64,000 bases of DNA, taken from NCBI GenBank assembly GCA_022419385.1, contig JAJUBI010000005.1, positions 2,480,001 to 2,544,000 on the forward strand, given 5' to 3'. The DNA is from Paraconiothyrium sp. Pb-2020 (Eukaryota; Ascomycota; Dothideomycetes; Pleosporales; Didymosphaeriaceae). Shown in pieces: positions 21,574 through 33,565 of this stretch (positions are counted from its first letter, which is position 1; every line of letters begins with the position of its first letter). The notes under the pieces are model-generated. The model was given only the letters and a program-made list of their open reading frames with translations. It did no database searches and was not told the origin of the DNA. The translations under genes were made by a program, and so were the position numbers.

Positions 21574-23394
21574 TCAGTAGGCTTGTTCGCACATTTTGCC
21601 GATGGCATGCTCGATATCGGAGAAAAGGTTGAGGACATGACCGTCCGCGTAGATTTTGATTGACTCGACCTCTTTGCGCTCGTTGCGCGAGGGACTTTCC
21701 GCTTTGACCGGACTCCTCGGCGGCGTGGTTTCAGAGCCGTCGTGTAGTGCAGCGGGGTTCAAGACTAGGGCTGCAGCCACGTGCTCCAGAAGCTTTTGAC
21801 GAAGCCGCAAGCGTCGATTCTCTGCTTGCTCTAGCTTGAGGATGAACTCATCGATGGAGATGTCTAGCTCAGCCAGTGCCTCCTCCTGCTTGAGCAACGA
21901 CTCGCGCGAGAAGATGACCGTGTTCCCTCTCTTGAGATAGGAGATCATGCGGCTGTGTAATTTTTGGCGACCTGCACGCAAAGACTTGTACGTCTTGCGC
22001 AGGTAATCGCAACGCTCATCGAGAGCCCTCAGTTCCTATGGAAAAGGGTCAGCAATGAATATCGATGTGTTGATATGGATGAGTGCATACCCTAGACATG
22101 GAAGCAACGTCACGCTTGTTCATGACTTCGAACTTCTCGGCTTGTGCAGATGCCTGCTTATACAACGTCTCCTTCTCCGCGTCGTGCATGCGCCGTGAAG
22201 CGTCGGCGACTCGCATACCCTTGGGCAGGTGCCAGTTATCGGGGGCAGGCTCGTCGTTCGCCTCTGAGGTCGTACGGCTTCGCGACCTCTTACTAGCTCT
22301 TCGGACAGGCCGGCCACGGTCCATTACCGATGACTCGGATAGATTCCTATTGTGCGAGCTGTGCGAGGCCATCGGGTCGCGCCTTTCGATCTTGGGTGAC
22401 GCTCGATGGTCCAAGGCGCTGGATGGAGAAGCGGCACTGAACGGGTTTGAGATTGCTGATAGAGGCGTAGGTAGCGGGCCGTTTACGTTGGGAGATCGTC
22501 GACTCTCGAGGGCACTCATGGGGGTCATGGTCATGCCACCAGAAGTGGCTGTAGCAGGGGTGGTAAGTTGAGATCGACTCGACTTCGTGTTGAGCTTCAG
22601 GGGGCTGGGCGAACCCTTGCGTTCTGTTGCTGGCGACTTGGGAGGAACCTGCGGAGGAAACTCGGCATCCTCTTGAATAACATCTGTATCGAGTTTCAAT
22701 GCCGGCTTCGAGGTGATGCCTGGACTGAGGATGGGTGACAGTGGCTTTCCAAATGTGGCGGGTGCGTCCAAGCGGTTAGACTGTTCCGGTGTGGAAAGAG
22801 CGAAGGATGGCTGGTCTTCCAGTGCTGGGGAAGGTCCCGTGACACAAGACATCAGAGCATCGCCGAATGGGCCAGCCCTCCAGTTTGTGCCTGGAGCGCT
22901 GCTGGATCTTTCATGTCCGAAGACCTCTGTTGATGCTTTGCGTAGGGGTGGTCGTCCTGGGATGGTGGCTGTATCATGTCAAACACATAACGCAAGCGGC
23001 AACTGGCAGGGTCATCCTTACGAGAGTCTATGGGCATTTCTTGGACCGTGGTCATAGTACTGCCCAGCTCGGGCACGCTGACTTTTCGTCTTCTCGCCAG
23101 GGAACCGCTTCGCTGCCAAAAGGGAACGGTTTCTTGGGACACAACCGTGTCGCTGAGTGAAGAAGAAGAGCGTCCAACGGACAAAGCAGAAAGCTTGTCG
23201 GATGCAAAGATGGGGCGTGATGAGACGGCTGGGCTTTTGGAGGGCCAGAGCTGATATCTTGAAGAAGTGCTGCTCTGGGAGTGTGGGCTAACAATGGAAG
23301 GGCTCTTTTCCAGCAGAGGAGCAGAGTCTTCCGCGTCGTTGTCGGCCTGGATGTTCCTCAGCGACTTGGACCGGCGAGGCAGATGGTAATTCAT
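21574..23394 (-). CDS. Uds1 (up-regulated during septation) domain protein
   Basis: Exons 23394-23022, 22926-22091 and 22035-21574 join in phase to about 556 residues. The N-terminal two thirds are Ser/Pro-rich and disordered, with the conserved patch NWRAGPFGDALMSCVTGPSP. The C-terminal part is a coiled-coil region typical of the Uds1 family: ASRRMHDAEKETLYKQA, LRALDERCDYLRKTYKSLRA, SRMISYLKRG, LKQEEALAELDISIDEF and LEQAENRRLRLRQKLLEHVA. The last helix reads LFSDIEHAIGKMCEQAY. Such proteins are linked to septum formation in fission yeast; the exact role in filamentous fungi is not established. The start is uncertain: an upstream ATG at 23452 with a donor at 23428 could add a small first exon. 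The 5' side faces a gene-free 5.4 kb. Confidence 0.8.
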
Positions 23395-23452
23395 TGGCAA
23401 GGGAGAAGTGGTTCTGAAGAGCACTTACGGGTGACAGGAAGGATGTTTGCAT

Positions 23453-26400
23453 GGTTATATAAACGGGCGAGGAGGCACCGGCAGCAGGTCGCATGCAATT
23501 GGCAATGTGTGTCATGGCGGATGTTTGAAGTGGCCGTGGGCCAGTTCTCAGGAGCAAGGTAGGTGAGACTCGGAGGCGGGCATGTCAAACATAAGAGACC
23601 CTGCAGTGGGGTCGTGTAAATAGGCAGGGCTTTGGGTTCAGTGTGGCTCGCTCAAACTACCACTGCTACATGCACGAGCGAGGAGCTCCCTGCTGGGCAG
23701 AGGTACCAATGGCGAGCGCGCGCCGCCTAGGCTCTCGGGGCCGTGTCCAACGCGCTTGGGGTGAAACACGGGCCTGACTGCCCACGTCTGGCGATTCGTG
23801 GGGAACCTGCAGGCACCGCAGGGAACAGAGTGCCGCGATGCACCGTAGTTGCAGCATGCCCTGTCTATAATTGGACTTGATATGGCGACGGGCAGCCGGC
23901 GAGGCAACGGGCGCGCGCGCTGGTACATAGCACGCGTGCAGCTGCCGCCGGGCGACGGCCTCTGGAGGCTGCATCTGCGGAGTGCGAGGTGGTGCACATG
24001 ATGGGCCGGCGTCCAAGGTTGCCACCCTCGGATCGACGCTGGCAAGGCAGAGGGGGAGAGGGGCGCTGGCGGTAGGGCCGTGGGCAGCGCGATCATGGGC
24101 GGAGGCGCGAATCCGCAACGGGCACAAAGGCCGCTCGCACGGGGAGGGCGGCATCGTGGCTGACGAGATGAAGGTTCAGGTGCAGGTCAGATCCAGGGAG
24201 GCTTCGCTGGCGTCGAGCCGCCCTCAACGGCGCATCGAGCCCGCGGGCGCTGGCAGAGGGGTTGGACGCTTCGCCGCAGCGGCCGGCGTCCGCATGCGCT
24301 CACAGCACAGCGCGTGCAGTCCGGCGGGGTGGCGGGGTGGCGGGCTGGCTGCTGCTGCTGCTGGAGGTGTTGAGCGGGTCGGCCAGTATCTACCACAACG
24401 CTTCAGCAGACGAGGGCGGGAGGCTGGTCCATGTCGCCCACGCGAGCGTCGGCCGCCCGCCCAATCAGCCGGGGGACGGGACGGCCTCGCAGGAAACAGC
24501 AGAAGTTTCTAGGGACAAACTGCTGTTTCTAGTCCTGCTCGTGGCATCTCTCCCGCTGCCGTGGTAGCTTTGTCGCAATAGTCTCGTCCCGCGCTGAGGA
24601 CAGGAGCACTGGTGCTTGTGAACGAGAAGCCTTCACCGCGTCACCTCGCTTGCACCCTCGAGAGCCCGCCGACGATGCCAATCTCCTCGCCGCGACCGTT
24701 GCTTTGCTCCTCCCCGGCGACCACCTCTTATGACAACGATCTCACACATTAAGCCCGGGGTGCGAGCGTTCGCAAACCTACAAGACGGCACCTAGCGCCC
24801 AAACCGTCTAGTGCCGCTGAGCAGCCTCAATCTCCAGCAACCTTCGTCACACACGCGAACCACGGCGCCACCTTTCCAATTTAAAAAAGACACTGGACCG
24901 GCCGCCGCCCGGCTTCGCTGTCACGGCATCCCACCCAGCGAACAAGACTCGCCAAGCTTCGCTCCTCGTCCGCTGGTTCACTTGGACGCTTCTGGGCGTC
25001 CCCCGACTCCACTGCATCGCCCTGCTCCCTTTGGTGCCCTCCTGTACATACCTGAGAGTCCTCACCCGCACCTGCAGCCTTGGTTGGCGAAGCAGCTAAC
25101 ACCCTCTCCATCACACTGCACTTATTCGCCCTCGCCATCGGTCCGCCGATCGACCCTTCCGTTGCGCACTGGAGGGGCACACCTTTCCCTCCACCACCAC
25201 GTGCAGACTGCCACCGTACGAACAGAACCTCTCATCATGTGGCTGAACATTTATTTTGGGCACTCTTTGCCCAGAGCTCCTTTCCTTCGAAGCGAGCTTT
25301 AGCCCATGCTTACCCCGGACCGATCGGAGGCTGCCATCGATAACCCGCTGCCCGCCCTACACCAAATCCTCACGCTGCCATTTTCTTTTGTCTGCTCTTG
25401 TGAGATACCTCGTACATTCCAGTGCCCCCGGTTCTCTTGCCCGGGTTGTCGGCAGCCACGCCGGTGACGATGCAAGTTCAACATCCATCGCACGCCAAGC
25501 CTGCCATATGACAAGCTTTCGATAAACACAGCTGCGGTTCTGGGCTCGCGCACAGACTACTGGTACTGATTCACGCCCGAGGTTAATCGCGCACCGTCGG
25601 CATTCTACATGCTTCAAGATGTTGGTTGCCGACATATGGACGCTGTTATCATCACTTTGCACATGGTCGACGTTCGCCATCTCAATTCCCAAAGCAACGA
25701 TGCAATATTGACGTGAAAAGCAATCTCACTCTCCGTTGAGCGTTGCGTGCATACATCACATTGTGCGTCTGCGGCAGGGATCCTTCGTGGCTGGCACTGA
25801 TACGGAACATACCCCACAAAAAAACGTACGTTTTCACCAGTCTCACGTACGGGTAAAGGATGTGACAAGCGTTCCAGCGGTGCAGTTGGAAGCACATACC
25901 CACTCACGATTCTTTTCTCGTCCGCCAGATCTGCTGGCTATGAACAGATTCGGAGTCGCTCGCAGCCTTCGAGTCAGCCTCTGCTCACATGCATTCCATT
26001 CGGAGATTCGCTTCATGCCGTCTTCGCCATAATGCATCATGATTTTCAGGAACGCTCCTCGCGAACTGTCCCGGCGAGGGTGCCGCCAAATCCACACGGA
26101 CTCTCACCTTGGCGTGTGGGCCTGTCCGAGCTAGGGTACGATGAGCTTCGGATACTCTCCCCGATCATTTCCAGCTCCTCCATTAAGGACTACATATCCA
26201 GCTGTGAGCTGTGGGATTACTTGACTTATCACGTACTCAATCCGCTCCTGCATGCACTCGCACCAATTACTGTCCGGTAGGAAAAGTGATGAATGCGGCA
26301 GGCTACTGTCACGGAGAATGCGGTGCAATAGAGGATTCCTTCACGGCCGTAATTGTAGAATCTATCATATTGGTCACATAGCATCAGCGCACCCGCTTTT

Positions 26401-28889
26401 TCAGTTCGTGGAGCGCGCCTGCTCACATCTACGCGTGCTCCTTCACTTTTTCTCATACAATGTTAGCACCCATATGCGGCCGATAACATCTGGTCGAGCA
26501 GACTGAAAACGGGTAAAGACCTTAGAAGTCAGTCGGTTTTCGAATATAATATCGCTCTTAAGCATCCGTCTTTCATTTCAACTACTCGACCAGGCCGGCC
26601 CTGTCTGTCATGTTCTTCCCCACCTTGCGAAACACGAAACGAAACGACGCCTGGTACTTGGCAGCAGCAACCTGCGGTGGTCACGTTACTTGAAGCCTCC
26701 TTCTACCATCAAGGTCCCTTCGTCAAGTTTGATGGGTCAGACACAGGTCGCTTCATGCGGCACGTGGCTATGGACAAGATTTTCGCTCTCACGCCATCTG
26801 CCGTCACTGCCTCAATGCATACCACTGAAGTCTTGCCACCACATGGTACAGGAAAGATGCACTGATTGACACGATCAGCATCGTCTGTAACTGCTGCTGC
26901 ATTCGGGTTGCTAACGTGGACCTACAGATCTGCGTTGTAACGCCACTTGTCTATGCGTCTGCGTCTTGGAACATAGCGCATGAAGTCTGCAGCAAGAGGC
27001 GAGAACTGCCCTACGGTTGTTGCAATAATGTTCCCGCTGTTACTGAACTGATCATGGTGGGCTCCACCGCTATGCATGGTTTGCTGTTCTATACTTCGTC
27101 ACTGTTTTCGGAAGTGTGCCCTCCCTCAGCATGAACACAGGGCGCAGCGGAGTCCATGATGCCGAATGCCTTTCTTTTCAGCACATCTATCATTCACTCT
27201 TTTCAAATCAAAGACTGCTGCTTGTTTTAGGCTTGTTTATCACAGTCGCTGCACGAAGTCGCAATCGCTCTCATCAGCCGAGCCTTGATCGGTGAGCAGG
27301 CGTCGACCCGTGCCGCCTTGCACAGCATCTACCGTCAGCACCTTGTTTGGACTCTCGGTGACCCCGAGAATTCCCCTTCACCTCAATAGTCTAACTTCCA
27401 TTATTGTCCCATATACAACGTTGTCGCATTTTCCTTCAACCTCGCGCTTTTGATTCGTTACCAAATGTAGACCATGATCCCTCACCTTAACGGCCTTATG
27501 CGGCCGGCATAACAGATCACCCGTGGACCCTTTGAGGCCAGAGCATACGGACCGGCAGCGCAGCGCATCGTTGCTATCGATAAGCTTGTGTGGACGTCCA
27601 GCAACCTCCAGCACTATCTGTCCGAGAATGGTCCAACCAAGCTTCACACACCTAAAACTTTGGAGTCTCTGATCTATGGATGGTATCTACAGCCGCCCCC
27701 TTCCTCCCGGAATATCCGCGTGCCTACCACACCTCGAGACAGTGCGGTTAAAAACCTACCACACCTCACTCACCGCCCATACGCATCTGCAGTGCTCATC
27801 CGCGTCTAGCCTCGAAAACCTCAACCCGGCCGCGGGAGGCGAGAGTGGATACATGTCGCAATCCCGCTGGTTGTACCACGCAGCCTGAACAATTCTCCGG
27901 CGCAGCGTCGTCCGTGTCGCAAACCGCATCGCGTTTCCTACTGCATCTGCTATGCTGCGGCTCTTGTACAAGCCGGCCGCACATGACTTCCTACATTGCA
28001 GCGCAGCGCAGTAGTACCATCTGCAACGGCGGAGCCTGAATAAACATACCCTACAAACCTGACATGGACAGGAATGTGGAGACAGCGTGGCCTTGCAGCA
28101 AGGCAAGAGTGCCGACTACTGACCAGCCATCCCGGGTATGTGGATAGCCAAACGCACGTCTGGTCGACCTACGCATGTATGTTACATGTGGTATGCTTTC
28201 TGCAGCGAGGATTCCCCGCAAAGACGCACGGAGAGGATAGGCTGGGTGTAATATGGTGATCTGGGTAATAACGGCGACCAAAAATCCGGTCGACACCACA
28301 GAATGCTTAATCGGGCTGCGTTAATTTTCCCGGTGGTGCACTTGGGAATGCGGGGTGCGCTTGCATTTGGTGCTGGCACAGCGCGAGAGGCGAACCCGAG
28401 GTTGTCAACCACTTGGAAATAACACGGTATGATTTTCTTACCACAACTAAGGTAAGGGGTGCAGTAGTCCCTCACTTCACGCGTTGATAAGCCGCGGTCA
28501 GAGTGCCATACTCATCACACTGCTACCCTCGTGACGTCCTGTGAAGACTATGATGGGGAGCATGACCGGGGTATATACTACATGTGTACAAGTAGATCTG
28601 GGTTTCTAATCGTGCAACTGGTACATTTATAGTACAAACGTATGATACATACAGTGGTCTACAGCTCTAGACGGACATCTTCGCTCGGTACCGCCCTTTT
28701 CGATGGCCCCACTATCCACAAGGAGTACGAGCTCCGGTTCGCAAGCTTTCGCACCTACCGAACATGGCGGCGTGTAGCGAGACCATGTGCACAAGATAGC
28801 GCAGGAGTCGGTGCGAAACGAAAAGGTGCATCTCGATTTGGAAATCATCTCGTCTTTGCGGGCTTTTAGGTTTGAGTTGGGCGAGTCTT
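23453..28889. other. Large gene-free region upstream of the Uds1-domain gene
   Basis: About 5.4 kb in which I cannot support any gene. The part at 23.6-25.6 kb is GC-rich with many CpG. It has pyrimidine-rich plus-strand runs and long chance frames (176 and 162 codons). The part at 25.6-28.6 kb has mixed composition, with short frames only. No HET, NRPS, transposase or hydrolase fragments were recognised. Elsewhere in the window most gaps are below 2 kb. The position upstream of a gene with a regulated-type product would fit a long promoter, a long leader or a non-coding transcript. Confidence 0.45.
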
Positions 28890-30585
28890 TTACCGCAGCT
28901 CCACGCCCAACTTGTCGACGAGCTCCCGACGGAAGCGCTCATGCAGCTCGTTGGTCTCCTCGTTGGTGAGCGTGCGCTCCAGGTGGCGGTAGTTGACGCG
29001 GTAGCACATGCTACGGCGCCCGGTTTTGGGATGCACGAATTCATCCGTCAGGCAGACGTCCTCGATGACATCGCCACAGACCTCTCTCGCGATCTCCATG
29101 ACGTCGTTTTCGTGGAATCCAGATGTAGACGTAGATGCGCTTGGGGCGGCGCCGCCTGCAGCGCTGCTCGACGTGCGCAACCAGAAGGACACGTCCTTGA
29201 AGCAGGCGGGGTACTTGCTGAAGGGGACAAAGCGCTTAGGCGGCTCGGCCGCTTTGAATTGTGACAGGAAGCGATTGTCCTGACTCCAGAACAGGCGGAT
29301 ATCTGGGATGCCGTATAGCAACATGGCGATGCGCTCAAGACCGAGACCAAACGCCCAGCCCACGCGGTGCGAGACACCCGCGTTGTTTAGGATGGACTGC
29401 TGCACGATGCCCGATCCAAGCACCTCGAGCCAGTCGCCCTGCCAGAAGACCTCGAGCTCCCAGGATGGCGAGGTGAAAGGGAAGTAGGCTTCTACCCAGC
29501 GGATCCTCAGGGGTTCTTCTACAGAGCCCGCATCTGTGGAGGCGGACCTCGCCGCGTTGAATATGGCGACGACGACGTCCTCGAGCGAGCGTTTGAGATG
29601 TGCAGCTATGGCCTCTGTTTCGTTGGCGGAGTGGCCGTCTTGCAGCGGATTGCGCTCGGGATTGATGGTAGGATTCGGGTCAGAGACTTCGACGGAGTGT
29701 TTGGGGATTTTCTCCACGTCCTCCCAGATGACTTGGGCGAGCGTCTTGCCCTGCTCCTCAGCGAGCCGCCGATTCCATGTCCGCGCGCCCTCCATCTGGT
29801 GGAACACGGGGTAGTGACTACGATCAATGGCATCTCTTCTGTACACGTCTGCGCTGATCAGGAATCCGTCTGCTTCATCTTTTCGAAAGGTATCCGCCTG
29901 GTGTGCGGAGGTGTGTGTCCGCAACACCGTCTTCTCATTTAAGTAATACGTGTCTGTCCTAGAGCGACCTACGTGGTCCGGAGGGAAGCCTAAAGAATCA
30001 AAGTTCTGGTGGGTAGTGACGATGGGAAAGAGTGTGTTGTGCGTTTTGTAGCCTGGGAAGCGGGATTCGATGAGTTGGCGGGTGATTGTCAGGGGATGGT
30101 CGGGTTGGGTGTGGAGGCGGCGGGGAATGGCGGAGAGGATTGTCGAGGGAGTGTTCATCCATGAGTCGGTTGAGTAGATTTTTCCTTCGACGGTTACTTC
30201 TTTCTGGGGAGTGCCTAGACACACTTAGCAAACTATGGATATACGGAAGCGGGCAGGCAGGAGTAGGCTGAAAGGATAAGGTCGAGATTGGACTTGAAGA
30301 GATTGACGTGAGAATGGGCAAATATATGTTCAGGTAGAGGCTTGCGTAGGCACAACACTTAATCTAGAAGCAAAAAACCGACAATTGATACTGCAAGGTA
30401 TTGCTCTTGCGGACGTGATGGGATGGAGAAGGGAAGGAAAAGTCACATGACACATCCTTACCTGAAGAATTACTTCTCACTTGACACGACCGCACCCACG
30501 GCGACCAATGTGACCTCACTGCCCCTGACCTAGCTCTTGCTCCTAATTGACGGCATAGCGCCACGGACAACGATGGTATCCGCAT
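28890..30585 (-). CDS. MSF1: Mitochondrial phenylalanine-tRNA ligase
   Basis: Charges mitochondrial tRNA-Phe; the mitochondrial enzyme is a monomer. Exon 1 is 30585-30462 and exon 2 is 30214-28890, 482 residues. Exon 1 codes for a mitochondrial targeting presequence (Arg/Ser-rich, no acidic residues: MRIPSLSVALCRQLGARARS). The splice joins SNSSG to TPQKEVTVEGK. The class II core shows HTSAHQADTFR (motif 2 region), the phenylalanine pocket stretch VEAYFPFTSPSWELEV and motif 3 GWAFGLGLERIAMLLY. The C-terminal anticodon-binding FDX-ACB domain starts at about FVPFSKYPACFKDVSFW and ends in the RHLERTLTNEE region. The long open frame alone starts without an ATG, which is why the upstream exon is needed. 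Divergent from the dicarboxylate carrier, 272 bp apart. Confidence 0.93.
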
Positions 30586-30857
30586 GTTTGATGGAGTTCC
30601 AGGGCTATCGTACAATGGCGTTCCCTGCCCGACGCGTCTCCAGAAACGCACGCGACGCCAAGCCTTCGGGGCCAAACTTCGAGCCGATCTCCAAGCTCCG
30701 ATTTTCCAATGACGTCCCTCCGTCTCGTAAGCTACCATCCAAGTTCCTATTCCCGCGATAACCCCCCGCGCCTCTATTTGAACCCTTTTGGCAGTGCGCA
30801 AAGCGAATTGGCAGGCTACATGCAGCTTCTGTGCAGAGCAAAAAGGGCAAGGGAATC
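30586..30857. promoter_or_regulatory. Shared 272-bp promoter region, MSF1 / DIC1
   Basis: The two start codons point away from each other across 272 bp. Both products are mitochondrial (aminoacylation and metabolite transport), so a bidirectional promoter is likely. No specific factor site was identified by eye. Confidence 0.5.
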
Positions 30858-31929
30858 ATGCCGGCTCTCGAGAAGCAGGTGAGCGCGGAGGAGGTGCGGA
30901 AAAGTCAGGATGTGAAGAAGAAGCCGATTCATTATCCGTTCTGGTTTGGAGGGAGTGCAAGTTGCTTTGCGGCGTGTTTCACGCACCCGCTGGATCTAGG
31001 TGAGTCATGATTTGACAAACGGTGTAAAGCAATAACTAACAATTTGGCAGTGAAGGTACATATATGTATACGAGCATGCCGATTATGCACTCACACTGCT
31101 GCAGGTCAGATTACAGATGCAAGGAACTCAAGGTGCGCGGCTAAACATGCTGCAAATGTTTGGCCATGTCGCAAAGACAGACGGCATCATGGGCTTGTAT
31201 CGAGGAGTACGCGTTCACCTTCGTATGACTTGCCCTCAGCTAATAGTCGCATAGCTATCAGCTGCGCAACTCCGCCAGCTGACCTACAGCATGACACGTT
31301 TCGGCGTTTACGAAGCCCTCAAAGATCGCTTCACAACCGTCGACACCAAGCCCTCCTTCCTCACCCTTGTAGCTATGGCGTCCGTCTCCGGCTTCCTCGG
31401 CGGTATCGCCGGAAACCCAGGCGACATCCTCAACGTCCGGATGCAGCACGACGCCGCGCTGCCCCCCGAGCAGCGCCGCAAATACAAGCACGTTTTCGAT
31501 GGACTTATACGCACTGCGCGGGAAGAAGGCGTAGGCAGGCTCTGGCGTGGCGTGTGGCCCAACTCTTCGCGCGCCGTGCTGATGACGGTCGGACAGCTGG
31601 CGTCTTACGATGTGTTCAAGCGTGTGCTACTAGAGAGGACGCCGTTGCAGGACAATCTCACGACGCACTTTAGCGCGAGTTTTCTTGCGGGTTTCGTCGC
31701 GACGACGATATGTTCGCCTGTCGACGTTATTAAGACCAAGGTCATGGGGTCCACGGAGCACAAGAGCATCATGAAGATCGTAAGAGATACTACGCGTACC
31801 GAGGGGCTGCGCTGGATGTTCAAGGGTTGGGTGCCTAGCTTCATCCGCATGGGCCCGCATACCATCCTCACATTTGTGTTTTTGGAGCAGCACAAGAAAA
31901 TCTATCGGCAGCTGAAGGGACTGGATTGA
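30858..31929 (+). CDS. DIC1: Mitochondrial dicarboxylate carrier
   Basis: Exchanges malate or succinate for phosphate across the inner mitochondrial membrane. Exons 30858-30999, 31051-31055, 31105-31206 and 31255-31929 give 307 residues. The three carrier repeats each show the signature: HPLDLVKVRLQ, NPGDILNVRMQHD and SPVDVIKTKVM. The second signature with GD-x-x-N and the QHD that follows is typical of DIC1-type carriers. Repeat ends carry matches to the G-x-x-x-LYRG/LWRGVWPN/MFKGWVPS motifs. Exon 2 is only 5 nt (TGAAG) and codes for the Val-Lys of the first signature; skipping it would shift the frame, so it must be used. The splice sites on both sides are canonical. The oxaloacetate carrier is a less likely alternative. 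Confidence 0.93.
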
Positions 31930-33178
31930 ATCATTAAAAGGAAGAATAGAAGACGGCGTACATACAGGCGGTTTGTATATTGCCGCTGTTTCCAGCTCAG
32001 CATCATTGCTAATTTTATATTGCATGTTGGCGTATACGTTGTCATATATAGAACACTAGACGCACTGGCAAGGGCCCAAGCTCGTATATAGGTAACGCTT
32101 ACGTTTTCCATTTACCAAAAGTGGTGCTAAATCTTGGTGATTGTGTTCATGCGTCCTCTCATACGACAAAGAGGCTTGTGGGGGATTAGGACAACAAAAA
32201 GAGCACGGATTGCATTTGATATCATAGGCCGCGGGAGAAGAACGTGAAGCCTGCAATGAGAAGGAGATATAATTGCATGTCAACATGCGGTAGAGTGCGA
32301 GCAATATAAGAACAGGAAAATCCTTACAGGAACATCAAATGCCTTGGTGCACATCACTCTACCTTAGCATGAATTGAGGGCAATCACGCTGTCCATCCTC
32401 GCCATTCTAGATACTGGAGAGTGAGCCTGCCTAGTACGCAATTAAGAGGAGCATGGTCAGTACGCTTGGAAAACTCCTGGAAATCGTGTACCTACAAGAG
32501 ACGAAAACGGTTGAACCACACTCTGCAACAGGACTTGCATTACACTGACTCAAATCGTCTTATCATAGCTCTAATAACACGATCATGGTGCTGATATTCC
32601 GAAGAATTACGCTCTCCGTACCTGAGTGGGAACTACACCTGCAACAGATTCCAACGCTACGCAAAGCGAATATACGCCACCAAGTACCGGTAGTATCAAC
32701 AGGAGGTTGCAACACTAGTTTCTTCTGATGTGAATAATATTACTTCCTCGTGTACTTAAGGAAGTATCGTATTCATCCCCGCTCTTCGAGGAAAACAGCT
32801 AAATAGGACCCGGGGGATCAAATGGACCCGAAACCGACAAAGATGCAGGTCTTACAGGCTCAACAACGGCCGCATTCGTAACCACAAATTATCTAACTGC
32901 CCTGGTGTTCAATCGACCCACCACCGTACCCCTTTTCCTTTTCACCATTTCGCGCAAATCACAACGAGTCACATGTACCTCTGAAGTGAGTCGCCGACTG
33001 TACGAGATAATTTTCGCAAATGGTCAGTCCGTACGAGGGTTTTGTTATGCCGCTTATCCGCGTCTTGTGAATTGACCATTATACTTGTGAAATCTACATA
33101 TTGTACATATGCTTTGTTATACATGTAATCCATATGATACTGTTACATGGTTGCAAATCATTGCTTGTTTGCTCTCCT
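31930..33178. other. Intergenic, AT-rich
   Basis: About 1.25 kb with no recognisable gene. An imperfect palindrome lies at about 32729-32779, with arms around attacttcct and aggaagtat. It could form a hairpin, but no element type is recognisable. The last 200 bp are AT-rich. Confidence 0.4.
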
Positions 33179-33565
33179 TCAATCTAGCCTGTCCCTGAAG
33201 GAAGGCCATTTAAGTTTCTGCGGGTGCTGCGTAGGGGTGTGAGCAGTTTCGGGTGGGATAGCGGGAGTGTCTTGCGTCGTCTTGGGGGTTGACCCTTGGA
33301 TTGCACCCAGAGTCTCAGGTTCATGTACGTTGATGTTGGATGTTTGTGGCGATTTGGTGGCGTCGTCGCCCTTGGGAGGGATCATTTTGTCTCCTTGTGG
33401 CGCACCGCTGTCTTCATCTGTCGCTAAGACAGCTTCACCATCCTCCATGTTAGTCCGCTTCATTCTTCTCGCTCCGGTGCCTCCATCCCTCTGCCCACCA
33501 AGATACTCAAGCGACTTCTCCCAGCTCTTATCTTTCGTTTTATTGCCACTTCGCCTGCCTCCCAT
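33179..33565 (-). CDS. Overlapping 128-codon ORF at the 3' end of the PrpF-family gene
   Basis: An ATG-started frame overlaps the last 26 bp of the PrpF-family ORF in another frame. It is hydrophilic: a basic start (MGGRRSGNKTKDKSWEKSLE), then acidic and Pro/Thr-rich repeats ending in LKWPSFRDRLD. Two readings are possible: a chance frame in the 3' untranslated region, or the true C-terminus reached by a splice or frame change that I could not define. No domain is recognised. Confidence 0.3.
   Translation of the reverse strand: MGGRRSGNKTKDKSWEKSLEYLGGQRDGGTGARRMKRTNMEDGEAVLATDEDSGAPQGDKMIPPKGDDATKSPQTSNINVHEPETLGAIQGSTPKTTQDTPAIPPETAHTPTQHPQKLKWPSFRDRLD

Noticed and set aside
23666..24512. 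Long frames of 150-176 codons on both strands
   Set aside because: The GC-rich, CpG-rich sequence keeps all frames open; composition (Arg, Pro, Ala) and lack of motifs do not support genes.
31044..31673. 209-codon plus-strand frame
   Set aside because: It crosses the introns of the dicarboxylate carrier and reads its exons in another frame, ending in Arg-rich nonsense.
32729..32779. Imperfect palindrome as a transposon end or terminator
   Set aside because: Only about 20 bp per arm with mismatches and a single occurrence; not enough to assign a type.
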